A stretch of DNA of 64,000 nucleotides from Psychrobacter sp. 4Dc (GCF_002836715.1 NZ_PJAT01000050.1:1-64000); one strand, 5' to 3'; shown: positions 18,317-28,501, numbered from the stretch's first letter. Notes: generated by a model from the letters alone, not told the origin. Made by a program: numbers and translations.

Positions 18317-19666
18317 TTATCTTGCTTGATAAGAAATCTTTACACCAGCAATAAAACCATCATTGTCTTCAAAATCAGCAACGATTTTGTCAGTCGGTAG
18401 GGCGCCTTGAGCGTCACCAAACCACAAGTATTTACCGCCAGCTGACACTGCCCAGTTTTCAGTCACGTTATACTTAGCCCCAAGACCAACACTATAGTAA
18501 CCGTCAACAGGACCTAAAGATGTTGTCGGATCACCGGCACCACTATCCCAACCAACAGTACCGCTGATCGCCAGTGCTGGTGCGACACGCTTGGCCAGAC
18601 CAAGCTCTACTTGCCATTGGTCATCATCGTACTCAACCAAGTTCAAACCATCAGGACGTGCTGCGTTAGTGCTTACTTCATTATACAGTGGTGGTGTGAT
18701 GGCAAAATCGCTCCATGGTACCCAACGGACTTTTGCCGTTGCTAAAGTAGTCGGATTGATACCTGTTTGGAAATCAAAGTTGACTGATTTAGGGGTGGTA
18801 ATCTTGTAGTTGTTAACTTGAGTTGATGCCGCTAATATCTGTGGTACAGGAACAGTACTAGGGTCTCCGCCTTGTCCTGCAATAGCTGAAATAGCTGCTA
18901 TCGGATAAGTTTCAGATATTTCTATATCATGATCGATCTCAGAGCGATAAGTCAACGCCGCTTTCAAAGCGATTTCAGGCTTACTAAAAGAGAAACCTGC
19001 AATATAACCATAATCCATATCAGGGTTACTGGTTGAGGTATAACCACTAGCAGGGCCATAAGCTAAACCACGCAGTTTGGTTTCAGATTGAATGCGCTGT
19101 GCAACTGGACCACCATAAATTTGGAAGTTTTTATTCGCACCGAATTTCATTCCAAGAATACCGGTCAAGCTTTGGCTACGGACTTCCACATTGGTATTTT
19201 CGCCTGCAGCTGTTGATTCAGCTAACGCTATGGCACCTGCGGTCTGCGGAGCTACACCATCAGCTACCAATGCGCCTCCTGAAGCTTGAGGATTATTGCT
19301 TGCCACAAAATTGCTTTGCGTATATTCAGCAGCAGCACCAAAAGGCTCATCATATAGCACACCCACACTGAATGTGTCGTTGATATCAGTCTTCACGCCA
19401 TAGCGGAAAAAATCATAAGATTCAGCAATGTCGCCTGTTTTATTGCCACGCTCATAGTCATTTTGGCCAGGGTTAACATTCGCACTATCGTAGCCGCTTA
19501 CATCAGCGTCAATATAAGTATAGACCGCTTCAGCGTAAGTACCGTCTTGGAAAAAGGCGGTAACATCCTGACCTGAACGATCAAGACCAGCAGCATTAGC
19601 CATGCTAGCGACAGACAGAGTAGCGATCGCTACTGCAAGAGTTTTCAAGTGAAAGGTAGTGCGCAT
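18317..19666 (-). CDS. FadL/OmpP1/TodX-family outer-membrane channel (copy 1)
   Basis: Outer-membrane beta-barrel predicted to admit long-chain fatty acids or other hydrophobic compounds. The 449-residue product has a signal peptide ending ANA|AGLDRSGQ, alternating beta strands and the conserved segments DTFSVGVLYDEPFGAAAEY, SKPEIALKAALTYRSEI, TPKSVNFDFQTGI and WQVELGLAKR, ending on a strand closing GVKISYQAR. Close paralogue of the next gene upstream. It differs mainly by longer surface-type loops, for example about 30 extra residues near 110-150. Own terminator. Confidence 0.9.
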   Translation of the reverse strand: MRTTFHLKTLAVAIATLSVASMANAAGLDRSGQDVTAFFQDGTYAEAVYTYIDADVSGYDSANVNPGQNDYERGNKTGDIAESYDFFRYGVKTDINDTFSVGVLYDEPFGAAAEYTQSNFVASNNPQASGGALVADGVAPQTAGAIALAESTAAGENTNVEVRSQSLTGILGMKFGANKNFQIYGGPVAQRIQSETKLRGLAYGPASGYTSTSNPDMDYGYIAGFSFSKPEIALKAALTYRSEIDHDIEISETYPIAAISAIAGQGGDPSTVPVPQILAASTQVNNYKITTPKSVNFDFQTGINPTTLATAKVRWVPWSDFAITPPLYNEVSTNAARPDGLNLVEYDDDQWQVELGLAKRVAPALAISGTVGWDSGAGDPTTSLGPVDGYYSVGLGAKYNVTENWAVSAGGKYLWFGDAQGALPTDKIVADFEDNDGFIAGVKISYQAR

Positions 19667-20050
19667 TGTGTATCTCCAACGGTCCTTGTTGTATTACTAC
19701 TCTAATAATCAATATATGGCATTGATGTACTTAATATTGATATTACTAAAGTCGTGTCCTAAGTTGAATACTAATGCCTTTTTGACACTAAAACAACAAT
19801 TAAAGTGCTTTATTTCTCAATTATGACTGAACAGTACAAATAAGATATAAATCTAACAATGTTGTTTACTTCTACTTTTTAATGTGAACTCTCTAAAAAA
19901 ATATTTGTTCACGAGACGATTTTTTTTCAAGATAAAACTGGTTCACTATGATACCAACTATAAAATTGCTTATAAAAAAAGCGACCCTTTTAAGGATCGC
20001 TTTTTTATCAATAATATTTTAAAAATTTTGCTATATAGCTAAGCTATGAA
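19667..20050. other. Spacer between the two fadL-like genes
   Basis: 384 AT-rich bases with the terminator of the upstream copy (19974-20006) and the 5' region of the downstream copy. The two paralogues therefore look separately transcribed. No small gene was seen. Confidence 0.6.
19974..20006. terminator. Terminator of the second fadL-like gene
   Basis: Stem GCGACCCTT/AAGGATCGC with one mismatch, flanked by A7 and T6, 45 bases past the minus-strand stop. Confidence 0.8.
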
Positions 20051-21259
20051 TTACTGAGCTTGGTAAGAAATTTTTACACCAAGTACAAAACCATCATTGC
20101 TCTCAAAATCACTCACAACTGTTTTACTTGGAATCTGTCCTTCAGCATCACCAAGCCATAAGTATTTACCACCAGCTGAGATTGCCCAGTTTTCAGTAAC
20201 GTTATATTTAGCGCCTAAGCCTGCACTGTAGTAACCTTCTGTAGGCCCAAGTGAGGTAACAGGGTTACCAGCACCACTATCCCAACCAACAGTTCCACTT
20301 ACTGCTAGTGCTGGCGCTAGGCGCTTAGCAAGACCTAGCTCTACTTGCCACTGATCATCGTCATAGCTGACTAAATCCAAACCTTCAGCAGGAATGCCAG
20401 CACCAAAAGGTGAAGCTGCTAGTGCTTGGCTAACACCATTATATGACGATGGAGTAATAGCAAAATCGCTCCATGGTACCCAGCGTACTTTAGCAGTCGC
20501 TAAAGTTGTAGCATTAATACCAGTTTGGAAGTCAAAGTTTACTGACTTAGGTGTAGTAATCTCAATACTATCAACACTATTTGTTGGAAGACTAAAAATA
20601 GCAGCATTTGGATAACTTTCAGAAGCTTGAGCATTATGTTCAATCTCAGAACGATACGTTAACGCCGCTTTTAATGCAATTTCAGGCTTACTATAAGCAA
20701 CACCAGCTAACCAGCCATAATCTTGGTCAGCATTGATATGTGTACTATAACCATCTGCTATAGAATAAGCTTGTCCACGTAGTTTTACATCAGCTTGGAC
20801 GCGTTGAGCAACGGGGCCACCATATACTTGGAAGTTCTTATTTTCACCGAATTTTGCACCTATGATACCCGTAATACTTTCAGTTCTTACTTCTACGTTA
20901 GTACCTTCACCGTTTGCATCTACAAAGTTATTGTCACCACTATAATCAGCTGCTGCACCGAAAGGCTCATCATATAAGACGCCAACGCTAAAGGTTTCGT
21001 TGATATCTGCTTTTACACCATAGCGGAAAAAATCATAAGACTCTGCGATATCGCCAATCTTCTTTTCAGTATTTACTTTTTCTGTACCAGTTACATCAGC
21101 ATCGATATAAGTGTAGACAGCTTCTGCATAAGTGCCGTCTTGTAGGAATGCGGTTATATCTTGGCCTGAGCGATCAAGGCCAGCAGCACTAGCGACGCTA
21201 GCAACAGAAAGAGTAGCAACAGCTACTGCAAGAGTTTTTAAATGAAAGGTGTGGCGCAT
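20051..21259 (-). CDS. FadL/OmpP1/TodX-family outer-membrane channel (copy 2)
   Basis: The 402-residue paralogue of the preceding fadL-like product. It has the same signal peptide pattern (SVASVASA|AGLDRSGQ) and the same strand motifs (SVGVLYDEPFGAAADYSGD, SKPEIALKAALTYRSEI, TPKSVNFDFQTGI, GVKISYQAQ). Conservation is highest in the N-terminal plug and in strand residues, with loops of different length. The tandem arrangement indicates local duplication followed by loop divergence, which could separate substrate ranges; that last point is inference. Confidence 0.9.
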   Translation of the reverse strand: MRHTFHLKTLAVAVATLSVASVASAAGLDRSGQDITAFLQDGTYAEAVYTYIDADVTGTEKVNTEKKIGDIAESYDFFRYGVKADINETFSVGVLYDEPFGAAADYSGDNNFVDANGEGTNVEVRTESITGIIGAKFGENKNFQVYGGPVAQRVQADVKLRGQAYSIADGYSTHINADQDYGWLAGVAYSKPEIALKAALTYRSEIEHNAQASESYPNAAIFSLPTNSVDSIEITTPKSVNFDFQTGINATTLATAKVRWVPWSDFAITPSSYNGVSQALAASPFGAGIPAEGLDLVSYDDDQWQVELGLAKRLAPALAVSGTVGWDSGAGNPVTSLGPTEGYYSAGLGAKYNVTENWAISAGGKYLWLGDAEGQIPSKTVVSDFESNDGFVLGVKISYQAQ

Positions 21260-21482
21260 TTTATATCTCCAAACATCCGCATTGTTTTACTGTTTTACCA
21301 AGTATTAATTAATAGGTAATCAGCATCCGAGGTGGGAGATAGTAAAGAATTTTTAACACTAAAACAACTACAAAAACACATTATTCCCATGTTATGACCA
21401 CATAGTCATTAAACAGTATCTATATATAAAAATACGTATATATTTTCCGTTATTAAAAGATTTTCTTTCCAAATCTTACTTA

Positions 21483-21740
21483 TCAATAATGTGGCGGTCT
21501 GTCTGCCATTACATCGAATGGTGCAATGCCACTTTCCGTATCTTGACCCTCAATCTGTTTATAAATCAGCTGTAGTTGACGTTGCAGCGTATGAATATCT
21601 CTGTCTTGTCGCGTGATTACGTCATCCAGTCGTTCGACGGTAACTTCAAGGTGCGCGAGGCTCATTTGCAAATCGATTACTTGGGCTTGCAAATCATTTT
21701 GAATATCAGAAGTATCATCTGTAATTTTAGGTTGGTTCAT
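21483..21740 (-). CDS. slyX: SlyX family protein
   Basis: Small cytoplasmic coiled-coil protein of unknown function. The 85 residues include the heptad-rich core (LQAQVIDLQMSLAHLEVTVE, then RLDDVITRQDRDIHTLQRQL) and a Pro-rich end DRPPHY, the SlyX C-terminal signature. It diverges from the ABC-F gene. The ATG at 21740 is the only good start. Confidence 0.88.
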   Translation of the reverse strand: MNQPKITDDTSDIQNDLQAQVIDLQMSLAHLEVTVERLDDVITRQDRDIHTLQRQLQLIYKQIEGQDTESGIAPFDVMADRPPHY

Positions 21741-21980
21741 ATTTTTCTCTAGATCATAGTAAGTATTAAATTGAAAGGATGGATCACTGAGGAGTTTGAA
21801 GAGTGCTGTAGATTAGAGATAAATCTATAATAATAGTCGTTAAATAGCATCCATTAGTAAAAGCAATAAATAGTACTGATAAAACTATTTACTCGCACTA
21901 CAGTGATGCGGTGGCATGTTATACTGCAGGCAATTTTGCAACAACCCCTACCTCACTATTATATAAGCTTAAGATACTCT

Positions 21981-23924
21981 ATGGCACTGATTCATTTAAA
22001 AGACATTCACTTAGCCTTTGGCGTCGCGCCTGTTCTTGATGGTATTGATTTTTCTATCAATACAGGCGAGCGTGTGTGCTTGATTGGCCGCAACGGCGAA
22101 GGTAAATCTACTTTGTTTAAACTGATCAATGGCTCATTGCAGCCTGACAGTGGCGAGATTATTACCAACAGTAGCATGCGTGTAGCGATGCTAGAGCAAG
22201 ATGTTCCTGAGACTAGCGGTCGCATATTAGACATCGTTATGGGCGGCAGTCGTCGCACGGCTGATTTGCTCATTAACTATAATAAACAAGTCGATATGTG
22301 CGCGAATGGCGATATGGATGCCTGTGAGCATATGGCGACCCTACAGCATGATATCGATGCGGTACATGGTTGGGACTTAGAACGCGATGCCATGCGTCTA
22401 ATTACGACCATGGGCCTTAATCCAGAAGACGACTTATCATCTCTATCTGGTGGTCGTAAGCGCCGCGTGTTACTTGCTCGTGCGCTAGTTACCAAGCCTG
22501 ATGTACTACTACTAGATGAGCCAACCAACCATTTAGATGTTGAAAGTATCGAATGGTTAGAGCGCTTTTTACTTGATTGGCAAGGCCTGACGTTGTTGTT
22601 CGTGACTCATGATAGAGCATTTGTGAATAAACTCTCGACTCGCATTATTGAGCTTGACCGAGGCCAATTGACCAGCTATGACGTGACACAAGGCGAAGGT
22701 GGCTACGCGCGCTATCAAGAGCTAAAAGAGCTACAGTTACAGGCTGAAGAAAAGAACAATGCCAACTTTGATAAAAAACTGGCACAAGAAGAAGTTTGGA
22801 TTCGCCAAGGTATTAAAGCCCGTCGTACCCGTAACGAAGGCCGTGTCCGTGAACTAAAAGCCTTACGTGAAGAGCGTAGCGATCGCCGCGAGCAAGTGGG
22901 CAATGTAAACATCACCATGGGTCAAGGCGAGAAAAGCGGTAAGCTTGTCTGTAAAGTCAAAAACTTACATCTTGAATATGACGGCAACGTACTAGTAGAT
23001 GATTTTACGACCACTATTATGCGTGGAGATAAGATTGGTATTGTCGGCCCTAACGGTGCGGGTAAAACTACGCTTATTAAAGCCCTACTCGATATGTCTG
23101 ATGACGAAGTTACCAAGTCTGGTAGCGTCGAATTAGGTACTAATCTGAAAATCGCATTTTTCGATCAGCTGCGTGATCAATTGGACCTTGAAGCGAGCGT
23201 TGCACAAAACGTTTCGGAAGGCTCTGACTTTGTCGAAGTTGGTGGTCGTAAGACGCACATCATGAGCTACTTGCAAGATTTCTTATTTGCCCCAGAGCGT
23301 GCACGTACACCTGTCAAAGCACTGTCTGGTGGTGAGCGTAACCGAGTACTACTGGCCAAACAGTTATTAAAACCTGCCAATATTTTGGTACTCGATGAGC
23401 CTACCAACGATTTGGATATGGCAACACTTGAGCTATTAGAGGAATCAGTCGCCAGCTTTGGTGGTACGATTTTGCTAATCAGTCATGATCGTTCATTCAT
23501 GGACAACGTCGTTACCTCTACGTGGGTGTTTGGCGAAGATGAAGATGGCAAAGGAGTGGTCAGTGAGTATGTAGGTGGTTATCAAGAGTACCTTGTACAA
23601 AAGAACCGCGAAGAAGCATCCCGTGCTGCCAAAGCGCCTGCCAATAATGCAGCAAGCAATAAAGCGACAAACAAGTCTGGCGCAGATACCAAGCCTAAAA
23701 AAGTAGCCAAAAAGCTGAACTATAATGATCAACGTGAACTAGATAACTTACCAAAAGAAATCGCTGCACTCGAAGCCGAACAGGCTCAACTGCAAGAAAA
23801 GCTGGCCGATGGCTCTTGGTTCAATACTGACTTTGATGCGGCGACAGCTGCTAGTGAGCGTCTCTTAACCATCGAAGATGAGATGATGCACAAGCTTGAA
23901 CGCTGGAGCGAGCTTGAAGGCTAG
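21981..23924 (+). CDS. uup: ABC-F family ATPase, Uup type
   Basis: Soluble tandem ABC ATPase with no membrane domain; Uup-type proteins act on ribosomes and DNA. The 647-residue product has two Walker A motifs (GRNGEGKST and GPNGAGKTT), two signature motifs (LSGGRKRRV and LSGGERNRV), Walker B sites LLLDEPTNHLD and LVLDEPTNDLD, the inter-domain arm rich in Lys/Glu, and a C-terminal coiled coil (LDNLPKEIAALEAEQAQLQE) that marks Uup. The frame is open 78 bases further upstream, but ATG 21981 begins the domain correctly (MALIHLKDIHLAFG). Confidence 0.92.
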   Translation: MALIHLKDIHLAFGVAPVLDGIDFSINTGERVCLIGRNGEGKSTLFKLINGSLQPDSGEIITNSSMRVAMLEQDVPETSGRILDIVMGGSRRTADLLINYNKQVDMCANGDMDACEHMATLQHDIDAVHGWDLERDAMRLITTMGLNPEDDLSSLSGGRKRRVLLARALVTKPDVLLLDEPTNHLDVESIEWLERFLLDWQGLTLLFVTHDRAFVNKLSTRIIELDRGQLTSYDVTQGEGGYARYQELKELQLQAEEKNNANFDKKLAQEEVWIRQGIKARRTRNEGRVRELKALREERSDRREQVGNVNITMGQGEKSGKLVCKVKNLHLEYDGNVLVDDFTTTIMRGDKIGIVGPNGAGKTTLIKALLDMSDDEVTKSGSVELGTNLKIAFFDQLRDQLDLEASVAQNVSEGSDFVEVGGRKTHIMSYLQDFLFAPERARTPVKALSGGERNRVLLAKQLLKPANILVLDEPTNDLDMATLELLEESVASFGGTILLISHDRSFMDNVVTSTWVFGEDEDGKGVVSEYVGGYQEYLVQKNREEASRAAKAPANNAASNKATNKSGADTKPKKVAKKLNYNDQRELDNLPKEIAALEAEQAQLQEKLADGSWFNTDFDAATAASERLLTIEDEMMHKLERWSELEG

Positions 23925-24445
23925 TATTGGCAACTCTCTAGCCACATTTATTAGAATATCGCATATGTACTTTGCATTGCGTATTTCGATAAGTAAGTTT
24001 CTGATAGTCTGACAAAACATTATTAATTATTATAAAGACATCACCACTTTATTATATAGAGTGGTGATATTTGTTTTACAGCAACTTACAAAGTAGTTAG
24101 ATGGTGAAAGTTAGTGAACATTACCTTAATTTCAAGTATCATTCGCTATTGCTGAAAATCCTTATTATTTATAAGGTCATCACATCATAATCCTTGTTAA
24201 AGCAAAGTTAGCGTTAAACGTTGATAATCCAACTGTTTTAGTTTGATTGTCATATTCAACCTTCTAATATGTCCTATTGAGGTTGCTTTATTTTTAACGC
24301 AATAATTTATTTTATCACCGAAATAGCTTAGAATAGCAACAATTAGCAAAATTAGGCACAGCTAAAGTGGCTTGATATTGTATATTTTCTAAGCCACAAA
24401 CCCAGTGTGGGATAATCCCATTTCATTCACCTGGAGGAAGTATTA
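23925..24445. other. Intergenic stretch before the cytochrome bc1 operon
   Basis: 521 bases holding the uup terminator (24040-24076) and the pet promoter region. A strong CTGGAGGAAG ribosome site stands directly before petA. No gene and no clear -35/-10 pair was picked out by eye. Confidence 0.55.
24040..24076 (+). terminator. Terminator of uup
   Basis: Nine-pair stem (ATCACCACT with AGTGGTGAT) and an AT-rich loop, followed by ATTTGTTTT. Confidence 0.65.
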
Positions 24446-25030
24446 ATGAGCCAAGCCGAAGGCGTTAATGTACAACGCCGTAGAGTTCTTATTGCCTCAA
24501 CTGCCGCGATTGGTGCAGCTGGGGTAGCTGCCGTGGCGACACCTTTTGTCCGTTCTTGGTACCCAAGCGCTAAAGCTGAGGCTGCAGGGGCTGCAGTGAC
24601 CCAAGATATTGGTTCTATCGAAGATGGACAAATGATCGTCGTCAAATACCGTGGTAAACCTATTTATGTGGTTAAGCGCACCGAAGACATGGTTGCAGGA
24701 CTAGAGTCAGTTAGACCTCTATTATCTGATCCTGAGTCTGATGCGTCTCTACAACCTGAATATTGCAAAAATCCTACTCGCTCTTTAGATCCAACCGTAT
24801 TGGTTGTCGAAGGCGTTTGCACACATTTGGGCTGTGCACCAAACTACCGTCCTGATGTGGGCGCGGTGGATTTAGGTGGTAATGATTGGTACGGCGGATT
24901 TTTCTGTCCGTGTCACGGGTCAAAATATGACTTAGCAGGTCGCGTGTATAGCGGCGTCCCTGCACCACTTAATTTACCCGTTCCAGAATATGGTATGGAT
25001 GGTACCATCTTGACGGTTGGGGAGGCTTAA
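24446..25030 (+). CDS. petA: Ubiquinol-cytochrome c reductase, Rieske iron-sulfur subunit
   Basis: Fe-S subunit of the bc1 complex, carrying electrons from ubiquinol to cytochrome c1. The 194-residue product has a twin-arginine type signal anchor (RRR at 11-13 followed by a hydrophobic stretch). The [2Fe-2S] ligands are in C125-T-H127 and C154-P-C156-H157, with C130 and C156 positioned for the disulfide. First gene of petABC, with a GGAGG ribosome site. Its stop lies 1 base before the petB start, consistent with coupled translation. Confidence 0.97.
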   Translation: MSQAEGVNVQRRRVLIASTAAIGAAGVAAVATPFVRSWYPSAKAEAAGAAVTQDIGSIEDGQMIVVKYRGKPIYVVKRTEDMVAGLESVRPLLSDPESDASLQPEYCKNPTRSLDPTVLVVEGVCTHLGCAPNYRPDVGAVDLGGNDWYGGFFCPCHGSKYDLAGRVYSGVPAPLNLPVPEYGMDGTILTVGEA

Positions 25031-25031
25031 T

Positions 25032-26258
25032 ATGAGTATGGGTAAAAAGTTAATGCATTGGGTGGACGCGCGTTTTCCAGCGACCGAAACCTATGAATAC
25101 CATATGTCAAAGTACTACGCACCAAAGAACTTTAACTTTTGGTACTTCTTTGGCGTGCTATCAATGATTGTACTGGTCAACCAATTGGTGACTGGTATAT
25201 GGCTTACGATGATGTACAACCCAAGTGCCGAAGGGGCATTTGCGTCTGTTGAATACATCATGCGTGACGTAAAAGGTGGTTGGCTCATTCGCTATATGCA
25301 CTCAACCGGCGCATCTGCGTTTTTCGTCGTTGTATACCTGCATATGTTTAGAGCTTTGCTATACGGTTCATACCAAAAACCTCGTGAGCTTATCTGGCTC
25401 ATCGGTATGGGTATCTACCTAGCACTTATGGCAGAGGGTTTCTTTGGATACCTACTACCTTGGGGCAACATGTCATTCTGGGGTGCACAGGTTATCTTGA
25501 ACTTACCTGCAGCACTACCTGTTATTGGTGATGGCCTTGCTGAATGGGTACGTGGTGACTATATCATCTCTGGTATTACCCTAAACCGTTTCTTTGCTCT
25601 ACACGTTGTTGCTATTCCATTAGTACTGGTAGGCTTAGTATTCATGCATATTGTAGCATTGCATCATGTGGGCTCGAACAACCCTGATGGCATCGACATC
25701 AAAAAGCTAAAAGATAAAAATGGTGTGCCATTAGACGGTATCGAATTCCATCCGTACTACACTGTGCATGACATGGTTGGTATTGTTGTGTTCTTTATCT
25801 GCTTCTTTGCAGTGGTATTCTTCTTCCCAGAAGGCGGCGGTTTCTTCCTTGAACCACCAAACTTTGAGACAGCGAACTCACTGAAAACACCAGCACATAT
25901 TGCACCAGTATGGTACTACACGCCGTTCTACGCTATTTTACGTGCGGTTCCTGACAAGCTTGGTGGCGTGATTGCGATGGGTGGTGCGATTGCCGTACTG
26001 TTCTTGATCCCATGGCTTGATAGGTCTCCTGTGCGCTCTATACGTTACAAAGGTATCTTGTCTAAAATCGCGCTTACTGTATTTGCTATTAGCTTTGTTG
26101 TATTGGGCTACTTAGGTGCGACGCCTGCTACCCCAACGGCAACTATCATGGCTCGTGTATTCACGATTCTATATTTCTTGTTCTTCTTACTGATGCCGTT
26201 CTACACTGCCATTGAGAAGTGTAAACAGCCACCAGAACGCGTTACCGGAGGTCACTAA
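25032..26258 (+). CDS. petB: Ubiquinol-cytochrome c reductase, cytochrome b subunit
   Basis: Membrane core of bc1 with both quinone sites and two b hemes. The 408-residue product has about nine hydrophobic segments. Heme-ligand histidines lie in RYMHSTGASAFFVVVYLHMF and in FFALHVVAIPLVLVGLVFMH, and the Qo-site motif appears as PEGGGFFLEPPNFE (a variant around the usual PEWY). ATG 25032 follows GGAGG. A longer frame from 25017 overlaps petA and is not needed. The stop overlaps the petC start by one base (TAATG). Confidence 0.96.
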   Translation: MSMGKKLMHWVDARFPATETYEYHMSKYYAPKNFNFWYFFGVLSMIVLVNQLVTGIWLTMMYNPSAEGAFASVEYIMRDVKGGWLIRYMHSTGASAFFVVVYLHMFRALLYGSYQKPRELIWLIGMGIYLALMAEGFFGYLLPWGNMSFWGAQVILNLPAALPVIGDGLAEWVRGDYIISGITLNRFFALHVVAIPLVLVGLVFMHIVALHHVGSNNPDGIDIKKLKDKNGVPLDGIEFHPYYTVHDMVGIVVFFICFFAVVFFFPEGGGFFLEPPNFETANSLKTPAHIAPVWYYTPFYAILRAVPDKLGGVIAMGGAIAVLFLIPWLDRSPVRSIRYKGILSKIALTVFAISFVVLGYLGATPATPTATIMARVFTILYFLFFLLMPFYTAIEKCKQPPERVTGGH

Positions 26259-26971
26259 TGAGCACGCTAATTAAATCCCTAGCTGGTCTAGGCTTAGGCG
26301 CGGCATTGACGTTGACTGCTGGTACGGCAATGGCTTCAGGCAGTGGCTGCGGTACATTTACCAATGCAGATGGCGTTGATGAACACCTGGCTTGTAGTAC
26401 AGCTCCTATTGATTTTACCAATAAGGGCTCACTACAAAACGGCGCGAAGATCTTTATGAACTACTGTGCTGGGTGTCACTCAGCCAAGTACGTTCGTCAC
26501 TCACGCATTGCCAAAGATTTAGAGATACCGCCTGAGTTGGTTGAAAAGTATTTGATGGTTACTACCGATCAAATCGGTGACCACATTACTGCTGAGATAG
26601 ATCCTGAGATTCAAGCGTCTTGGTTTGGCGCAGCGCCTCCTGATCTATCACTTGAGACACGTCTGCGTGGCGACGACTGGGTATATACTTACCTACTGTC
26701 GTTCTATGAAGATCCAAGCCGCCCTTGGGGTGCAAACAACTTAGTACTGGCCAATGCAGCGATGCCTCACGTATTGCATAATATGCAAGAAGAGTTGAGC
26801 CAAGAAGAATTTGAATCTGAAGTTGGTGACTTGGTTAACTTTATGGCGTGGATGGGCGAACCTGCTCGCCACGACCGTCAAGTAATTGGTTTCTTTGTAA
26901 TTCTATTCTTATTAGTACTGCTCATCCCAGTTTACTTATTGAATAAAGAATTCTGGAAAGATGTTAAATAA
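26258..26971 (+). CDS. petC: Ubiquinol-cytochrome c reductase, cytochrome c1 subunit
   Basis: Heme c subunit of bc1, anchored with its heme in the periplasm. The 237-residue product has a signal sequence (to about AMA, residue 26), the heme-binding C70-A-G-C73-H74 motif, a distal Met candidate in NAAMPHVL, and a C-terminal anchor helix (VIGFFVILFLLVLLIPVYLL) before a short basic tail. Third gene of petABC, translated from a start overlapping petB. A UUCG-capped terminator follows. Confidence 0.96.
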   Translation: MSTLIKSLAGLGLGAALTLTAGTAMASGSGCGTFTNADGVDEHLACSTAPIDFTNKGSLQNGAKIFMNYCAGCHSAKYVRHSRIAKDLEIPPELVEKYLMVTTDQIGDHITAEIDPEIQASWFGAAPPDLSLETRLRGDDWVYTYLLSFYEDPSRPWGANNLVLANAAMPHVLHNMQEELSQEEFESEVGDLVNFMAWMGEPARHDRQVIGFFVILFLLVLLIPVYLLNKEFWKDVK

Positions 26972-27006
26972 GTCATAGTTAACAGACCGTTCTTAGAATT
27001 AGAAAA

Positions 27007-27031
27007 GGCACTACTTCGGTAGTGCTTTTTT
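27007..27031 (+). terminator. Terminator of petABC
   Basis: Perfect seven-pair stem GCACTAC/GTAGTGC closed by a TTCG tetraloop and followed by six T, 36 bases after petC. Confidence 0.9.
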
Positions 27032-27166
27032 GTGCCTTGATATAAAGTGTAAATACCAGATAAGCCGGAAAATAAGTCGCTCAGCGCTAATGTTTACGTA
27101 CACTACCTTGATAAACGTTGCGAGTTTGTTTACGATGACAACCTTCACTATTAACATTAGGCTTTC

Positions 27167-27781
27167 ATGATTGATGCGAATGACATTCCAAGTAGTCAGC
27201 TAATTTTGTATGCTGATGACGGCTACGACAGTCATGTGGTACGCCTATTACTTGAAGAAAAAAAGCTCGCTTACTATTTGTCTCGCTTACATTCTGAGCG
27301 CCCTGAAGATTTGACTGAGCTAAACCCCTATCATACCTTGCCTGTATTACAGCAGCGTGAGATTGCGCTTTATGAGATTAACGTTATTTTTGAATATCTT
27401 GAGGAACGCTATCATACGAACAAACTGCTCCCTGAGACACCGCAAGAGCGTGCACAGTTTCGCCAACTGGCTTGGCGCATTCAGCGTGATTGGTTAGTAC
27501 TTGGTAAACGCTTGTTGACGCATCCAGATAGCTTTAATAAAGCACAAGCTACCATTGCCAAAAAACAGCTCAGTGATTCGTTGATTACTCTGTCACCGCT
27601 GTTCGCTCACAAACCTTATTTTATGGCTGATGAGTTTGGTTGGTGTGACGTGTTGTTAGCACCACTATTATGGCGATTAGACGAGATGGGTATCGAGTTG
27701 CCACGTGCTATTAGCCGTCCATTGTTTGAATACCAAACGAGAGTGTTTGAGCGCAGTAGCTTCCAAAAAAGTGTGCGTTGA
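27167..27781 (+). CDS. sspA: Stringent starvation protein A (GST fold)
   Basis: RNA polymerase-associated protein of the glutathione-transferase fold, involved in starvation and acid-stress responses in enterobacteria. The 204-residue product has an N-terminal thioredoxin-like part (LILYADDGYDSHVVRLLLEE, then YHTLPVLQQREIALYE) and an all-helical C-terminal domain. It sits downstream of petABC and 133 bases before sspB, the usual order in many gammaproteobacteria. Confidence 0.88.
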   Translation: MIDANDIPSSQLILYADDGYDSHVVRLLLEEKKLAYYLSRLHSERPEDLTELNPYHTLPVLQQREIALYEINVIFEYLEERYHTNKLLPETPQERAQFRQLAWRIQRDWLVLGKRLLTHPDSFNKAQATIAKKQLSDSLITLSPLFAHKPYFMADEFGWCDVLLAPLLWRLDEMGIELPRAISRPLFEYQTRVFERSSFQKSVR

Positions 27782-27914
27782 TTAGACAAGTATCAAAAGC
27801 TGTCCTAAAATAAAGTATAAATAAGACAGACGTTAATTAGCATTTGTTATCTGATAAATTGCTGAACGAGATATTTTTCAATTATTAAAAATTACTAGTA
27901 TAGGAAATCATTAG

Positions 27915-28352
27915 ATGAGCGAAACTACCTCTATTACCCCAACTCGTCCTTACATGGTGCGGGCGCTATATGAATGGATAGAAGATAACGCCTTGACACC
28001 TTATCTGATGGTCGATGCTACTGCCGATAACGTACAGATACCGACAGAGCATGTGCAAGACGGTCGTATTGTACTTAATATTGCTAGTCGTGCTACTGGT
28101 AATATGAGCATGGAAAATGAGTACATACATTTCAGCGCGCGTTTTGGTGGCGTCTCACAAGAGATTTGGGTACCGCTTACTGCTGTAATGGGTATCTATG
28201 CTAAAGAGAACTCACAAGGAATGTTCTTTGATCCAAAAGAGTATGACAACTATCAGCCAGAAGACGACTCAGCACCAATGTCTAACAATAGCCCTGCTAA
28301 AGCGCCTAAACCAAAGCGCGATAATAAAGCGGGTTTAAAGGTCTTAAAATAA
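27915..28352 (+). CDS. sspB: Stringent starvation protein B (ClpXP adaptor)
   Basis: Adaptor that delivers ssrA-tagged proteins to the ClpXP protease. The 145-residue product has the SspB core (TRPYMVRALYEWIEDNALTP, GRIVLNIASRATGNMSMENE, FGGVSQEIWVPLTAVMGIYA), a flexible acidic/Pro-rich linker, and a C-terminal NKAGLKVLK that fits the ClpX-binding tail. It follows sspA and ends in a bidirectional terminator shared with dcd. Confidence 0.93.
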   Translation: MSETTSITPTRPYMVRALYEWIEDNALTPYLMVDATADNVQIPTEHVQDGRIVLNIASRATGNMSMENEYIHFSARFGGVSQEIWVPLTAVMGIYAKENSQGMFFDPKEYDNYQPEDDSAPMSNNSPAKAPKPKRDNKAGLKVLK

Positions 28353-28400
28353 AAATTCTGGAAGTAAATAGAACCGTAGACCTGTTCTATTTAACACAAT

Positions 28401-28438
28401 AAAAAAGCTAGCCATATTAAATATGGCTAGCTTTTTTT
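28401..28438. terminator. Bidirectional terminator between sspB and dcd
   Basis: Long perfect stem AGCTAGCCATAT/ATATGGCTAGCT flanked by an A run and T7, suited to both convergent transcripts. Confidence 0.9.
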
Positions 28439-28501
28439 GTTTTCTGTCTAAGGGCTTATCAGCTTTAGATAACTTATAAGCTCTTTCCCAGCACTTACTG
28501 A

